DNA of 64,000 bases from the NCBI GenBank assembly GCA_003194525.1, contig NBIV01000217.1, forward strand, positions 1 to 64,000. Direction: 5' to 3'. Of this stretch, positions 29,657-40,978 are shown one piece after another. Origin of the DNA: Gracilariopsis chorda. Its lineage: Eukaryota > Rhodophyta > Florideophyceae > Gracilariales > Gracilariaceae. The notes beneath the pieces are model-generated. The model saw only the letters and a program-made list of their open reading frames with translations, was not told where the DNA came from and ran no database searches. Position numbers and translations under genes: made by a program. Each line of letters begins with the position of its first letter. Positions within the stretch are counted from its first letter, which is position 1.

Positions 29657-30236
29657 GACGCATCAACCGCGGACTGTCAAACAACGACACATCTTGCTGC
29701 GTCACATTTTTGCAATGTCAAACAGCATTACAGTAGACCAACCATGCATAACCTAGACTACGACGGACGATGAAGTAAAGGGACAGTCAGTGCCTCTCAC
29801 TCACAAAAATAAAGGGTCGTCTTCTTTTTCAACTTGACGTGATTTATGAATTTCTATTAGTGGCAAATCTTTTATTCCCACCTGCACTTTCTCCCAATAT
29901 CGAGTGTATGCTGGTGCGTATTTCTTTTTCCTGGCAAAGAAACCTGACTGCGCTTATTAGTGAGCATATGCATTTAGAATTCTGCAGAGTACGAAGCAGA
30001 ATTCTGCCAAAATCATTACATTGAAATTTAGTTTGCAGAATTCTGTAGCGAATACTTCACGAATAATACTGAATAGTGCATCGTTATGGAAGTCGCGTGA
30101 GTAAAGCTAGGAGTACCACGTGTAATGTATTTTACGAATTTCGCGGAAAAGAGTTAACCTTACATGCACCACCCCGAGCACCATATGGCCCAGCAACGGC
30201 GACGCAGCCACGCCCAGCAACAGCGATGCAATCACG
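29657..30236. other. Spacer with GCAGAATTC motifs at Harbinger-like copy edge
   Basis: No gene is supported. The motif GCAGAATTCTG and variants occur at about 29980, 30000 and 30035 and again at about 32508 and 32590 on the far side of the next element, fitting subterminal repeats of that transposon. Confidence 0.4.
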
Positions 30237-31067
30237 ATGGGAGAAGTTTACGACGTTGAAGCTGTGCCCCTCACCCTCGAAAAGAGGTTGCTATACACAG
30301 CAGCGCAAGACCTTGTCATTGCGCGCGAAGTCGCAGCTGCGAGAGCGCATAGGCCTCCGTATGGCGAGACGAGGAAGCGGTTTGAAGAGGCAGCCACAAA
30401 GCTCAACGCAAAATCTGCTTTTGCTGGTGAACCTATAGGCTTGAAGCCACTTCAAGACCGCTACAAGCGTATGCAGGAACAATACTGCAAGCTTGACGAT
30501 GGTAATCAGCGGCTGTCAGGAGTGGGGGGAGGGGAGATGGGGGAGCTTGCTGATCTGCTCATGAAAATGCGGGAGGCAAAAGACGATTACGACTCACAGA
30601 AAAAGGCACTGAAAACAGCTGAGCGCAAGAACGAAGAAGATAAGGAAGGCATGGGTGCCGCTCTCGTGTCTGCCACTACAAAGCGTAAGACTGTAAGTGA
30701 TGCCGGAAGCAGCGGTTCGTCAGTAAATGGGGAGTCTTCGGACTCTGAGAAGGACAAGGGGAGCAGAAGCAGGAAGAGAGCCTAGAAGGGCATCCGAGGT
30801 CCGCCAGTTGTTGGGAGTGAGATGGATCGCTTTGGGTCTCATCTCAAAGAGGCTGATCTTGCTCGCGTAGACCTCGAACGCGAACGCTTGGTCTTTGAGC
30901 AGCAACGCGCAATTGCGGACCGTATCGAGCGCAAGAAGGAGCGCGAGGAAGCTCGAGAGGAGCGCCGCTTAGAGCGAGAAGAGCAACGTGAGGAGCGTCT
31001 CGAGCATACTAAGCTTGAGTTGGAGAAGCATAAAGCGCTACTGGACCTACTGGCTAAGCATAAGTAA
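30237..31067 (+). pseudogene. Trihelix-like accessory gene of H2a, one in-frame TAG
   Basis: ATG 30237 opens 182 codons (LTLEKRLLYTAAQDLVIARE, PYGETRKRFEEAATKLN, LKPLQDRYKRMQEQY: a Myb/trihelix-like three-helix pattern) ending at TAG 30783-30785. The same frame continues with a Glu/Arg-rich coiled coil (MDRFGSHLKEADLARVDLER, up to LLDLLAKHK) to TAA 31067. The H2b copy has the same coiled-coil tail, so the two parts probably form one protein split by the stop. Confidence 0.65.
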
Positions 31068-31229
31068 AAGTAACTTTTCGCTCTCCATCGCCCTTTTTGG
31101 AGTAACGGCCTGCATCTTTTACCATCAGAATCTCGCTAGCTTCTCTTCGCGGAGAAAGCCCGCTCGCTTTGTGCCCTCGGTGCCTTCGCGACGCGGACTT
31201 TGTCCTCGCTCCTCGGGACTCTCCGCGAG

Positions 31230-32411
31230 CTATTCTTTATGCGATACATACTCCTCAAGAGAGGGAGGGGGCACACCGAAGTACTTCGATATCTGGTTGG
31301 GATAGCAACAGTTGCGGAAGTTCGACAACAGCATCGATGCTATGTATAGCATACCGATAGGGGACTCGAAAACCTTCGTCTTGCGCTTGAAGTCCACTGT
31401 AGCAAAGTGCATTTTGAGCTCTTTGAAGACCCACTCTACGCTGATACGTACGCCTGACATAGCGCTGTTGAAAGCTTTCTGTGCTGATGATATGGTTGCA
31501 CCTTGAAAGGGCACCACCTTAAACCACCTTGCGTTCTAACCCGAGTCTTTTTATGTACAGTACGATACGTCTTGATGCTGCAGCACTTCTGGCAATTCGT
31601 CGTCCAGTCCGGAGCGAATGTATAAGATCCAGTCGTGTTTACGCCCTTCGAGTGGGCCGTGTAGGTGCATAATAAGTCCATCGGGAGTATTTACGGCTTA
31701 GTACTTAAGCGCATGCTTGCGCTTATGTTCGTTGTAGACGACACGCTGCGCAAGGTTACCCTTTGGCCGTGCTATGCCAAGCACAGTCCGGTCTATAAAG
31801 CCGACGCAGTTCGGCAACGTATTGGACCTTCTATTAATCGCTTCCGCGTACAAAGGAAGTCTTGCACTGAGACATTCGGCGCTGATAGGGCTGGTGAGCA
31901 AACGTTTTCTTGCATCAACCAAGAGCTCTATCGTTTGCCAAAAGATCTCGGAGAGCTGTGACGCGTGCTTGCTAAAGAGCTCTTTCAAGTCTACTCAACG
32001 CGCTGGAGTAGCAAGTCGACGAAGTATGACGCAAGTGGCTAGAACAGTTGTGCAGGCGTACCGATTACGGGTAGTTGAAGTCTTAACAGAGGGCCAAGCC
32101 ATAACAGAAACGAGCTTAGTAAGATTATCTTCACAAAAGCGAAATTGGGTTAGACAATCTAAGTCGCTAAGCGAATTGAAGTTATATGTACCGTGACTAA
32201 GAGATACACGGTTGCGACGGCGGAGGTGGTTGGTGTAGTTATCAAGATGGCGCATGTAGTATTGCACAAGCTGCAATAACGCGAGGTCCGAGCAAAAAGC
32301 AGCTTTGTGCACATTACGCTTGCGAACGACAGCTTGTAACGCGCGAGTAGAAGTGAGGAATCTAGTTGCAATTGCAACTAGACTGTGGTCTTTTTGGCGA
32401 TGACCAGACAT
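31230..32411 (-). pseudogene. Harbinger-like DDE transposase, copy H2a
   Basis: ATG 32411 (MSGHRQKDHSLVAIATRF) runs to a stop at 31995 in LATPAR-stop-VDLKELF, where the H2b copy has Trp. The next part reads PNCVGFIDRTVLGIARP (first Asp; the usual Gly after it is Arg), then KHALKY-stop where H2b has Gln, PDGLIMHLHGPLEG, further stops, and VPFQGATISS with VRISVEWVFKELKMHF (catalytic Glu). It ends at 31230. Most of the stops fit single transitions from the codon seen in H2b. It is dead as it stands. Confidence 0.7.
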
Positions 32412-32599
32412 GGTGGCTGCTCCCAGAGTCCCAGAGCATGACAGATGCTTAGGCCTTCCTGCGTAATACTTAAGAGTCAACTCGTGCGTGCTTGCGTAAA
32501 CCCTCCGACAACAGAATTCTGTATCAATTTTAGTTTACACATGGACATGAAAACTTGCCAGATTTCTGTGAGTGGCTCGCAGAATTCCGCGCAGGCGTA

Positions 32600-33208
32600 A
32601 GCTCTCTAATCTAGAGTTAGTCGAGGTGGGTTTGGAGGTACGTTACTGCCACGTACGTGCCGGTCTCATCCGGGCAAGATTACTGTTTCATTCCCATCAC
32701 GTGCGTCCTCAACGGCTGCATTTCTCTCACATGCACTATCCACATCTTCCGTCCTTTCAAGTGCTGGACGTACAGATATTTTGCAGTACTAACGCATCTC
32801 GGTAACAAACGCCTGACATTCTTCTATATCTCCCCGCATGCTCTTCACCTGAATCATGCAATTGGCCTGTTCCACTTTAGTAGTTTGTGACCACAGATCT
32901 TCAAGCCTGGCTCCCAGCCGCTCTTTGTACTCTCCAAGTCTCCGGTGTATGGTGTTATCAACCGAATCAATGTCATGCGAGCGGCTGCTCTCTGCTTCGT
33001 TAATGTCTTCTAGAGTGTTCTCGTACATACGTAGCAGATCACGTAAGAGTGTATTATTGGCAGCCACCAAGTCCCTGCGCTCAAAGAATTTCTTAAAGTG
33101 CGATTCCAGTTTGTCAGCCGCCTTACTCACTCCAGTAACAGCTGCTCCGGCCTTTTTAAATCTGCAGCAGGCGTAGACCTGAATCAATGAATCCAGATCT
33201 TCTTGCAC
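32600..33208 (-). pseudogene. NLR-like N-terminal fragment, copy N3
   Basis: From 33208 it encodes a helical module (KAADKLESHFKKFFERRDLV, then DLLRMYENTLEDINE) with the same pattern as the N-terminus of the pseudogene at 44848. After a stop the frame continues SVRPALERTEDV and SNVPPNPPRLTLD, matching the linker just before the P-loop of the intact gene at 59707. The match ends at about 32600, before any NB-ARC sequence, where the transposon begins. Confidence 0.65.
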
Positions 33209-33850
33209 AAAATGAATGTCACCGTATCACGGCATTGTTCTCCGATTGAAGCGTAAACCCACGAGCTTCAACTGAGCGAAACGATAACGTATGTTGACAT
33301 GGTGTTCAGCAAATTGAAAGCACAGCCGATCAATGTTGTGCCAGGACCGAGCTCAGGAAAACGGTCCAGCACCGTTGAACAGTGGTCAGCTTTGTATTAT
33401 CCGCGAAGGCTTGAGAACAAAATGGTGAAACCCACCGGAACTGTCAAGGTTTACACGTACTTGCCTGTGTCCAAGTACGCCGTGGTCCTTGGAGCTAGGA
33501 GAGGTGAGTGCGCAGCATATCTCAAGTCTTGGCAGTGCTCTCTTGGAGCACACAGGTGTAGCAGAGGTGAGGCTTGTAGGCATCCTACAGACTGGAGATT
33601 GCAACAACCCAGCAACATCGAGAGCTCTTAGATGACCACGGACAAAGATCAACCCGCAGCGTTGCCCTAATGCACGTGCAGCGGTAGATATAAGGGATGG
33701 CAGGCCCAGCGAGGCTGTGGGGCTCATCAAGAGGCTACCCAAGGGCACTTGGCTTGATGGCTTAGGAAGGACAAGCTCTAAGCGAGCCATGAGTGTACAG
33801 AATTTACAAAAGTGCCGCATGCGCTGCCCACCAAATGGGGGCCAAGGGAT
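33209..33850. other. Region without a supported gene
   Basis: Open frames on both strands (33299-33631 on +, 33859-33386 on -) show no recognisable domain and overlap each other. I cannot support a gene here. Confidence 0.4.
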
Positions 33851-34086
33851 AATCTCCATGGCGTAGCCGGCGTAGGAAGTTGACTGAAAAGGAACAGCTC
33901 AGCACGAGCTCTCCAAGAAACTTACCCAGCTCAATGACCCACATATGCACATTCTGCTTCGGGCAATCACAGTCCCCTATTGCCACAGTAGACCAATCAA
34001 ACAAAAATGAGCAATTCAAACCAGCAACAACGCACCCCTATGCGCCAAGTGTTCAACCACCTTTGATCTTTCATGGCGCTCACTGA
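33851..34086 (+). repeat. Left terminal inverted repeat of MULE
   Basis: The reverse complement of this segment matches 39228-39462 at roughly 90% by eye, starting at AATCTCCATGG on the outer side. Confidence 0.85.
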
Positions 34087-34822
34087 GGGCACACCACCCC
34101 ACAGTCTCTGCCGTCGTTGATTGTCAGATCTCTGGCGTCGCAGTCACGCACTAATCCTGCCTCTTCTTTCACCCATTTCTCTCACCATTTTCATTCCAGT
34201 GTGCTTCTGTGGACCAGCAATGCCACGTAGGCATACTTAAAGTACTCCAGTGTCAGTAATGGTAGTTTCTTATTAGACATTGTAGATTACCATTTAAAAA
34301 GATTTTATTGGCCGGTGTGTAGTACTACGCTGACTCAGCAAGTATACACTCCCTGAGCCATTTGCAGTCTTTATAAACTAAAATGGAATCGAGTTTATCA
34401 ATCAGCCACCTACTCATTCTTTCACCCTCTCTCGGCTCACCTCTCACCTCTCATCTTACTACTACTACCCGGACATGGACGACAAAGAATTCGACTTCTA
34501 CTACAATCTGCATCTTTTGGTCAGTTTGTAGGCGTGACTTGTTGCTTCATCGTCAAAAAGGTCTATCAGCTTTATCTTCATCCACTACTACTTCCACCAA
34601 AAATTATCTTTATAGCCAACATCTATTGCTGGTATCTTTTTCAACATCTATCTCAAGTTTTTCCTCAAATTTATTCAGTTTTATAGATCTATTTCAAGAT
34701 CCTTTCTATTCAGCCTCTATATACTACATCTTCAGTACATTTTCATACCTTCTTTTTCGACTACTGGCCGTGTGAATCAACACGTAACATCTTGTCATCA
34801 TTTTCAACGTTCCTCGACGCAT

Positions 34823-37268
34823 CTAGTAGGGAATATAAGAAAGGAAAACCGTCTTAGAGAAAATATATGCCTTATACCCGACATTGGGTGCCTCGTGGTA
34901 GCCAGTGCTTTGAACGAAATACCTCGAAGGAACGGCTAGGTCTTTGGAACAGCTCAAGACCATGTGCGGCTTCTTCAAGTAAAGATATGGATAGCAAAAT
35001 GGTGATCTTTCCTCGAAATGTTCAAAATACATCATTGGAAAGACTCCGTACGTCCTATAAAGGTTTGCACGGTTCGTGGTCTTCGTATAGAAAAAAGTCG
35101 CTCAACATATCGTCACACAAAGACTGGCATTCTTTATGGGCGCACCATCATGTCACGTTGCACATCTGGGTCTAGTTAAGATTCCATACACCTAAAGAAA
35201 TGAATGAACTATCAAACACCTTCTACAGCGTTGGTGAATGGAATGCTTTGGTCCATGGTTACCATTTCCAGCGACAATAGAATGATAGACCTGAAGCAAG
35301 ACAGCACCTCAACGAAGTCAGCTGTTGTTTTTCCTAAAATGAAACCCATAAAGAAAGTTAAGGTGAATCCATAGTTTGGTATTCCATTCACATTGAAGAT
35401 TGGATACCCATATTGATTTGGTATGGCTTTGCAATCAACTGATACACCAGGTACACTTCCAAAAATTTGGTAGTCCTCCAACCACTCTTTTAATCACCAG
35501 CAAGCATGCTTCATTCGTCCCGCGGAGTCACACTTAAAGAAGAACTTGTTTCTTGGATTCTTTTTATTCAGCTCAATAAGAATCTCGTTCAACTGCATGC
35601 ACTCCAAGTTGTTTGGGTTACTCACTGACGCTTCATATCCTAGTTGCTTTTGTGCAAAGTTGAGACTCATCAGCTTCTTGTATTTGTCTTCAATGTACCT
35701 CATTGTGTCCTGGAAAGACATAGGTAGCTTTGCCGTGATGTGAATTGCCTCAGCTCCCATTTTTGGGGCTAAATACTTCACAGCTTCGTCTTGGGTTGAG
35801 GGGTGTGTATGCCTCGCCGTTGTGAAGTCAGCGACGTAGCTTCGTCCACTAGTACTATCCGAAACCATTTTGATCGTCATCGAAAATGAACAACGGTCTC
35901 TCTTATCGTTGTCCTCCTGGCAATTCAAAACTCCTTTTTGTAGAACTCGCTGATCTCCAGCTCCTTCGTTAACTTTCCTTCATTCTCCTTAAAACCAACA
36001 TAGGTAGAAGTTCTCACAAATATGTAGAATCCCATAGAGTCGGCAGTATGTTGAAATTCCTTCAGAACATCATGGCCAGGGGAATTCAAAGGAAATGAAT
36101 GAAAAAATGCGAGAACAGCAGCCTTAAAGCACTCTTCTATATCCTCGTTCTGGTAGTACTCAACAGTCTGGCTGTTGTTTTCATCTTGTTTGGTATCCTC
36201 CCTGTCAGTTTCTGGAATCTCAATCTGGCCAGTAGCCCTACTGTTGCCGTCCAATTCTACTATAGGGACATGAAGTAGGTCAAGAGGGAGCTTCTCTTCA
36301 TCGTCGGGAAATCGTCCTATAAGCTCAATTGGATCTTCAGCACCTTCCGAACTTCTTTCCTTACCGAATTCAATACTTCGTGTGGAAAGTGACCCATCCT
36401 TTTCCAAGGGACCCCCATCGGTAGATACTACAGTTGTCATTGCAACACTCAAATTCAAGTTCTCCAGTGAAGTTTCCGGATAGCATTTTTCACGCTTCTC
36501 CAAAACCACAGGTCTTGCGTCTGCGGGCGATCCATTGTCAATCTCAAAAGGAACCTTCCCATTTGTCAAAACATCAGAGGGAATTTTAGAGCCAGGTAAG
36601 TCCTTTACAACACCTGCATTATGTCCGTGGTTCATTACCTCTGCTACAATGAGAGTGTTGTCATCATTTCCTCTCAGGTCTCGTACATCAGGCCCGATAG
36701 CATCTTCTCTGCACTCTCCAATCCCGAGATTTATATGAATAGAGGCTGTGTGAGTATTCTGCAGCGATGTGAATTGGTCAGAATCGCGATGGAAGCGCTT
36801 CGCATGGGATAAAGGTAGTGGACTCACTGCTATTTTAGACATCAGACCTGTGTGTGAACCAGGTTCAGAAGATTTCCCAACAGACACTCTTTCCAGTCTT
36901 CGATTATCCCATTGCAAAGGGCTTTCTGGTAATTGAAACCCTCTTCTCCACAGAAAACTGTTTTGCAACATCTTCGAATCTGGTTCAGTCATTCCTGTTA
37001 CTCCATCCTTTCTCCAGTTCCTAAAGTGCGAGATAAGAGATCCCCTAAGAATCTCAACTCGCTTGTCAATCTTCTTTTTGAAGCTTGATAAAGGGTTATG
37101 GTTGTGATTCAGACAATAAGATATATCCAATTTCCTTTTACGTATGATGAGGTTGAAAGAGATGTTCGAAGAACAATTCGAATTCATACAGCGCATCCCT
37201 CCCGTAGCAGCCCTATTGCTTCCCTTAACTCTCCTGCAAACTGTTCGAAAGTAGTGGGAACCATACAT
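34823..37268 (-). pseudogene. MULE transposase, fragmented
   Basis: The 37268-35925 frame starts with a Cys/His finger (RCMNSNCSSNISFN, then YCLNHNHNP) of WRKY-GCM1/FLYWCH type, as in FAR1-like MULE transposases. After a linker of about 300 residues it continues in another frame (35928-35494: TARHTHPSTQDEAVKYLAP) and a third (35481-35212). The third holds the catalytic domain: SVDCKAIPNQYGYPIFNVNG with the first Asp, FMGFILGKTTADFVEVL and MVTMDQSIPFTNAVEGV with the second. Weak similarity runs on to about 34823. Frame changes make it non-functional unless introns account for them. Confidence 0.65.
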
Positions 37269-38895
37269 TCAAACATTCGTTGTTGCCAATGACTGTAGAA
37301 TTCCTACTAAGTCGTCCACATGATCCACTTCATGTGGCAACTGCAGCTGTGGCACAGAACTGTTATGTACATTTCTCAAAGCTGTGAGAAGCAGGTCTTG
37401 AACTATGGAAGAAGCTGCATTGTAGCTATCTTCAAAGCATATCTTCCGAGGTACATGGTTCATAGGCACCATGGGGAGACGTCCATTCAGCAGCTCAATT
37501 TTCTCAAGACGAGCTTCCCTTCTCCACCGTTTCTCCTCTCTTCTTTCTTTATATATTCTGTAAGGCAACTTGGCGTAAACCACTGCGCTGTCGAATTTGC
37601 CGTTCCCAGTGCTCGACTTACTTCTACTAGATTAAAATGTCCCGAAGTCTGTAGAATTATCGGGTTGTTCTTCAATTGTTCTGACCCCAGAAGTGCTTTC
37701 ATTCGTAGGTTTCATACTCTGTGATGTTTTTGCCTCCTATCCTTTGTCTTTGGCGTCTTTACACGCCGGTTCGTACTCTGAACTCAGAGTTTTGCCTGTC
37801 TGGCTAGTCTGACTCTGAATTTCTTTCATTCGCGACACACTGCGAGCTCGAGCCCCAAACATGTGGTCTCGGTGATGAATTTGGTACTCTCTGACCGTTA
37901 TTTCCGTCAGTTTTACATTGCCAAAGTACTGACGTGCCATCAAAGTATGTACTGCCATTTCCTTATCGATATCCAACGATATCGCTTGGAGAGCTCAGAA
38001 CTGTATCCTTGTGCATAGGTTGTCTTCGGAGCGCATCCTCGATCGGAAGCATACTCGGTAAAGAACGAGATTACATAGCATCCAAAGCTGTAACTTTCTG
38101 CTCGACGGTAGTAATTGTTGATATCCAGTGCAACATTCTTCCGGGAAACGATAATTTCACGTTTTCATGAAGAATGCTGTAGTCAAATGCTTTCTTGAAA
38201 AGCTTCAAGACAGAGAGTGGACACGTAAAACGTAGAATATCCCGAGAGTACATCGTAAGCTCCTCTACCTCGTTTCCATCAAGATCCATATATCTTGTTC
38301 TTATTAGTAAACTGCAATGTTCATTTCGCAGATTCAAGGGAACAAGTACCGTTCGAATCTCATCAGAATGCCCAGATACATTAAGAGAAAAAGCTTTCGT
38401 CATCATTGACAAGAACGATTGTTCTTTCTCCTGAGATGAATTTTTTTGTCGTTTTGAAAACCGAAATGGCAGAATTTCTGTATCACATGGACAGAACTAT
38501 ACATTTTGCTTCGGTTTCATGTCTATAATCGCGCTAGTGATGAGATCTTTGCAATGATATAGTCTCATTTTTGAGCTTGGAACAAAAGAGACAGGATCTA
38601 ATTCTTTCTGTTTTGCATCTTCTATACAATATACATGATGGATAATCAACTTAAAGCGAGGTATGGAAGTTGTGATTTGCAGTCCGGTGTGTTTTTTTAC
38701 ATTAAGATAAAAAGATCTGCAAATATTGCTTACTCTTGTATCGACATAGCTTTTCAATAACGTATCAAGCCGCGATCTGGAAACCAAATTGGAATGTGTA
38801 TCGGAGGCAGAGTTGGACCCTATAGAAAAACATTGTGTTAGAATTAAATGCTTTTTTTGAGAATGAATTTGGTGTTTACTTACCAACATGCGCAT
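37269..38895 (-). other. Unrecognised ORF series inside the MULE
   Basis: Minus-strand frames 38895-38497 and 38412-38071 share one frame separated by TAG. Pieces at 37976-37737 and 37583-37269 follow in other phases, the last ending immediately before the transposase frame at 37268. They contain no domain I recognise (examples: RFTCPLSVLKLFKKAFDY, KLPYRIYKERREEKRWRRE). They may be the 5' part of the transposase, with introns, or a second MULE gene. Confidence 0.35.
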
Positions 38896-39227
38896 TGAGT
38901 TAAATCATCGCTTTCGAAGCAAGACCTGAAAAGAAAATGAAGCCCTCATCACCAAGGAAAAATATGAGGTAATTTTCTGTTTGTCAGATTAGAAGGTCTG
39001 TCAGTTTTCGTGGCGATTGAAAGCACCGCCGATATTCGCCAATATCCGTCTCCGCAAAGCTACAAAGGAAATAGATGAATATAATGGTGATAAGACATTG
39101 GTCGACGGAGACGCTGATAATTTGGCAAAGAGGTCTAGATAGAATGGAAGAGGCAGGATCAGTGCGTGACGGCGACGGCAGAGATCATGCAATCGACGAC
39201 GGCAGAGACCGTGGGCTGGTGTGCTTT

Positions 39228-39462
39228 CAGTGAGTGCCATGAAAGATCAAAGATGGCTGAAAACTTGGCACTCAGGGGTACGTTGTTGCTGGTTTGAGTT
39301 GCTCATTTTTGTTTGATTGGTCTACTGTGACAATACGGGGCTGTGATTACCCGAAGCAGAATGTGCATATGCGGGTCATTGAGCTTGGTCAGTTCTTTTA
39401 GGAGCTCGTGCTCAGCTGTTCCTTTTCAGTCAACTTCCTAGGCCGGGCACGCCGTGGAGATT
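39228..39462 (-). repeat. Right terminal inverted repeat of MULE
   Basis: Inverted partner of 33851-34086. Shared blocks include TTCCTTTTCAGTCAACTTCC, CATTTTTGTTTGATTGGTC and CATGAAAGATCAAAG. Confidence 0.85.
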
Positions 39463-39653
39463 TTAGGCTTTACGCAGTGAGAAATTTACAACCAGATATG
39501 ACGATATCTGTAAGCCAGAAAATCAGAAAAGGCGGGACCTGCGAATATGATGAAATCACCAACGACTCTTTACGCAGTAAGAAATCAGTTCGAGTTGTGA
39601 GTATTACCAACCAAGGTCTCCTTTACCGTGACAACACTATCCTTTTCCCAAAA
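39463..39653. other. Gap between MULE right end and H2b transposase
   Basis: A short direct repeat, CTTTACGCAGT(G/A)AGAAAT, occurs at about 39469 and 39573. Nothing else is recognised. Confidence 0.4.
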
Positions 39654-40841
39654 ATGCCTCTCGGTAGGCGGTCCGATCATTCCCACTCCCAGAGCAAAGC
39701 TCGACAGGTAGGGTGGGCAACTATACTACCTACCATTGCGCGTCGCAGACAGACAAGTCTAGTTACGCCTTCCACTTCTTCCCACGTCCTCTTGGCGATT
39801 GTCGCTCAGTATGTATCTGAAACAGAAGAAATAAAGCGCTACGAAACACGCAAGCGACATGTTTCAACTATCTCCTTCTCTTTCAAGTTCGGAAGCGTTA
39901 CTGATGCTACATGCCTTGCGCTGTTCAGGTTTCAGAAAAGCGACATCTCTTGTATGTTATTAGCTCTTGGATGGCCTAACAAGTCAAGAGTGACGTCTAG
40001 AAACAGATATTCTTGTAATCTGTTGCTGGTGACATGCGTTTTGTTACGTCGATTAGCATCTCCTGCAAGATGGTTTGACCTAGAGCTCCTATTTGGCAAG
40101 TACTATCCGCAACTATCCGAGTTGTTCTGGGAGGGCATAGAAGCGTTTCTAAACGCTCGTAGCCACCTCATCATGGGCAAGATCTCACCGGAATAAATGA
40201 ATGAGCGCGCTGACATGTATTCCAGAGCGGTTCATGAGAAAACTGGTGCACTAAATAGTTGCGTGGGTTTCATAGACGGAACGGTTCTTGGGATCTTGCG
40301 TCCAGGAGAGAGCGCGGAAAAGCTTGTGATGTACAATGGAAATAAGTGGAAACATGCACTGAAGTACCAAGTTGTCACTACTCCAGACGGCCTCATTTTG
40401 CATGCTGCTGGTCCAATTGAAGGACATCGGCACGAATGGACGTTGTATGTTCGTAGCGGACTGGAAGAGCAACTATCAGAGCTTCTGTTCATAGCTGAAA
40501 AGCAGTAGGTCATCTACAGTGACTCGGGATACAACGTCAGGTCGTTCATGGAAGTTCCGTTTCAAGGGTCGAATCTTTCTGCAGCCCAAAGGGCCTTCAA
40601 CCAAGCCATGTCAGCGGCAAGAGTGACCGTAGAGTGGCTCTTCAAGGAGGTTAAGTTGTACTGGAAAACTGTGAACTTCAGGAGGAAACGTCGCCTGTCG
40701 GAATCGCCAGTCGGAGCTTTGTATGCAGCTGCGTTACTGCTAACGAATTTGCGAGCCTGCTTGTACCCGAACACTATAGCAAATTACTTTAAATGCGACC
40801 CTTTGTTGCTGGAGGCATACATCGCACATAAAAATAGTTGA
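39654..40841 (+). pseudogene. Harbinger-like DDE transposase, copy H2b, two stops
   Basis: From ATG 39654 (MPLGRRSDHSHSQSKARQ) one frame runs to 40841 with only two stops: TAA 40194-40196 after GKISPE and TAG 40506-40508 after IAEKQ. Landmarks: CVLLRRLASPARWFDLELL, SCVGFIDGTVLGILRPGES (first Asp), PDGLILHAAGPIEGHRHEW, VIYSDSGYNVRSFM (second Asp), then VPFQGSNLSAAQRAFNQAM and VTVEWLFKEVKLYW (Glu). It is better preserved than H2a. A partner accessory gene faces it at 40979-41829. Confidence 0.75.
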
Positions 40842-40978
40842 ACGTAGAGCATTTGTCCTTGGTGCTCGAGCTTTCGCGAGAGCGGGGCAGATTTGAGATC
40901 CCGCAGGCCGTTCTCCGCTTTCGTGGCTCTTCAGAATCGCCAAAATGGATTCCTAAACGCCAATGAGCAGCCGACTAC
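40842..40978. terminator. GC-rich spacer between convergent H2b genes
   Basis: It contains CTCGAGCTTTCGCGAGAG and GCGGGGC...CTCCGC-type inverted pieces between the transposase stop and the accessory stop, like the spacers of H1a and H2a. Confidence 0.35.

Larger units (their letters stand above)
29975..32600. mobile_element. Harbinger-like DNA transposon, copy H2a
   Basis: This two-gene convergent element has an accessory gene on + (30237-31067) and a transposase on - (32411-31230), with a GC-rich palindromic spacer. GCAGAATTC-type motifs mark both sides. A second copy with both genes in the opposite orientation lies at 39654-41829. The exact ends are uncertain. Confidence 0.65.
33851..39462 (-). 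mobile_element. Mutator-like element (MULE), 5.6 kb with long TIRs
   Basis: Inverted repeats of about 235 bp (33851-34086 and 39228-39462) enclose a MULE transposase on the minus strand and other minus-strand ORFs. Long TIRs and a FLYWCH/FAR1-like finger plus MULE DDE domain define the superfamily. The expected 9-bp target duplication was not found at the edges estimated by eye. Confidence 0.8.

Noticed and set aside
33299-33859. Overlapping frames on both strands next to the MULE
   Set aside because: Neither shows a recognisable domain, and they occupy the same bases; no gene can be supported.
34383-34775. 130-codon Ser/Thr/Leu-rich + strand frame within the MULE
   Set aside because: It is pyrimidine-rich low complexity with no domain, inside the 3' part of a minus-strand transposon.
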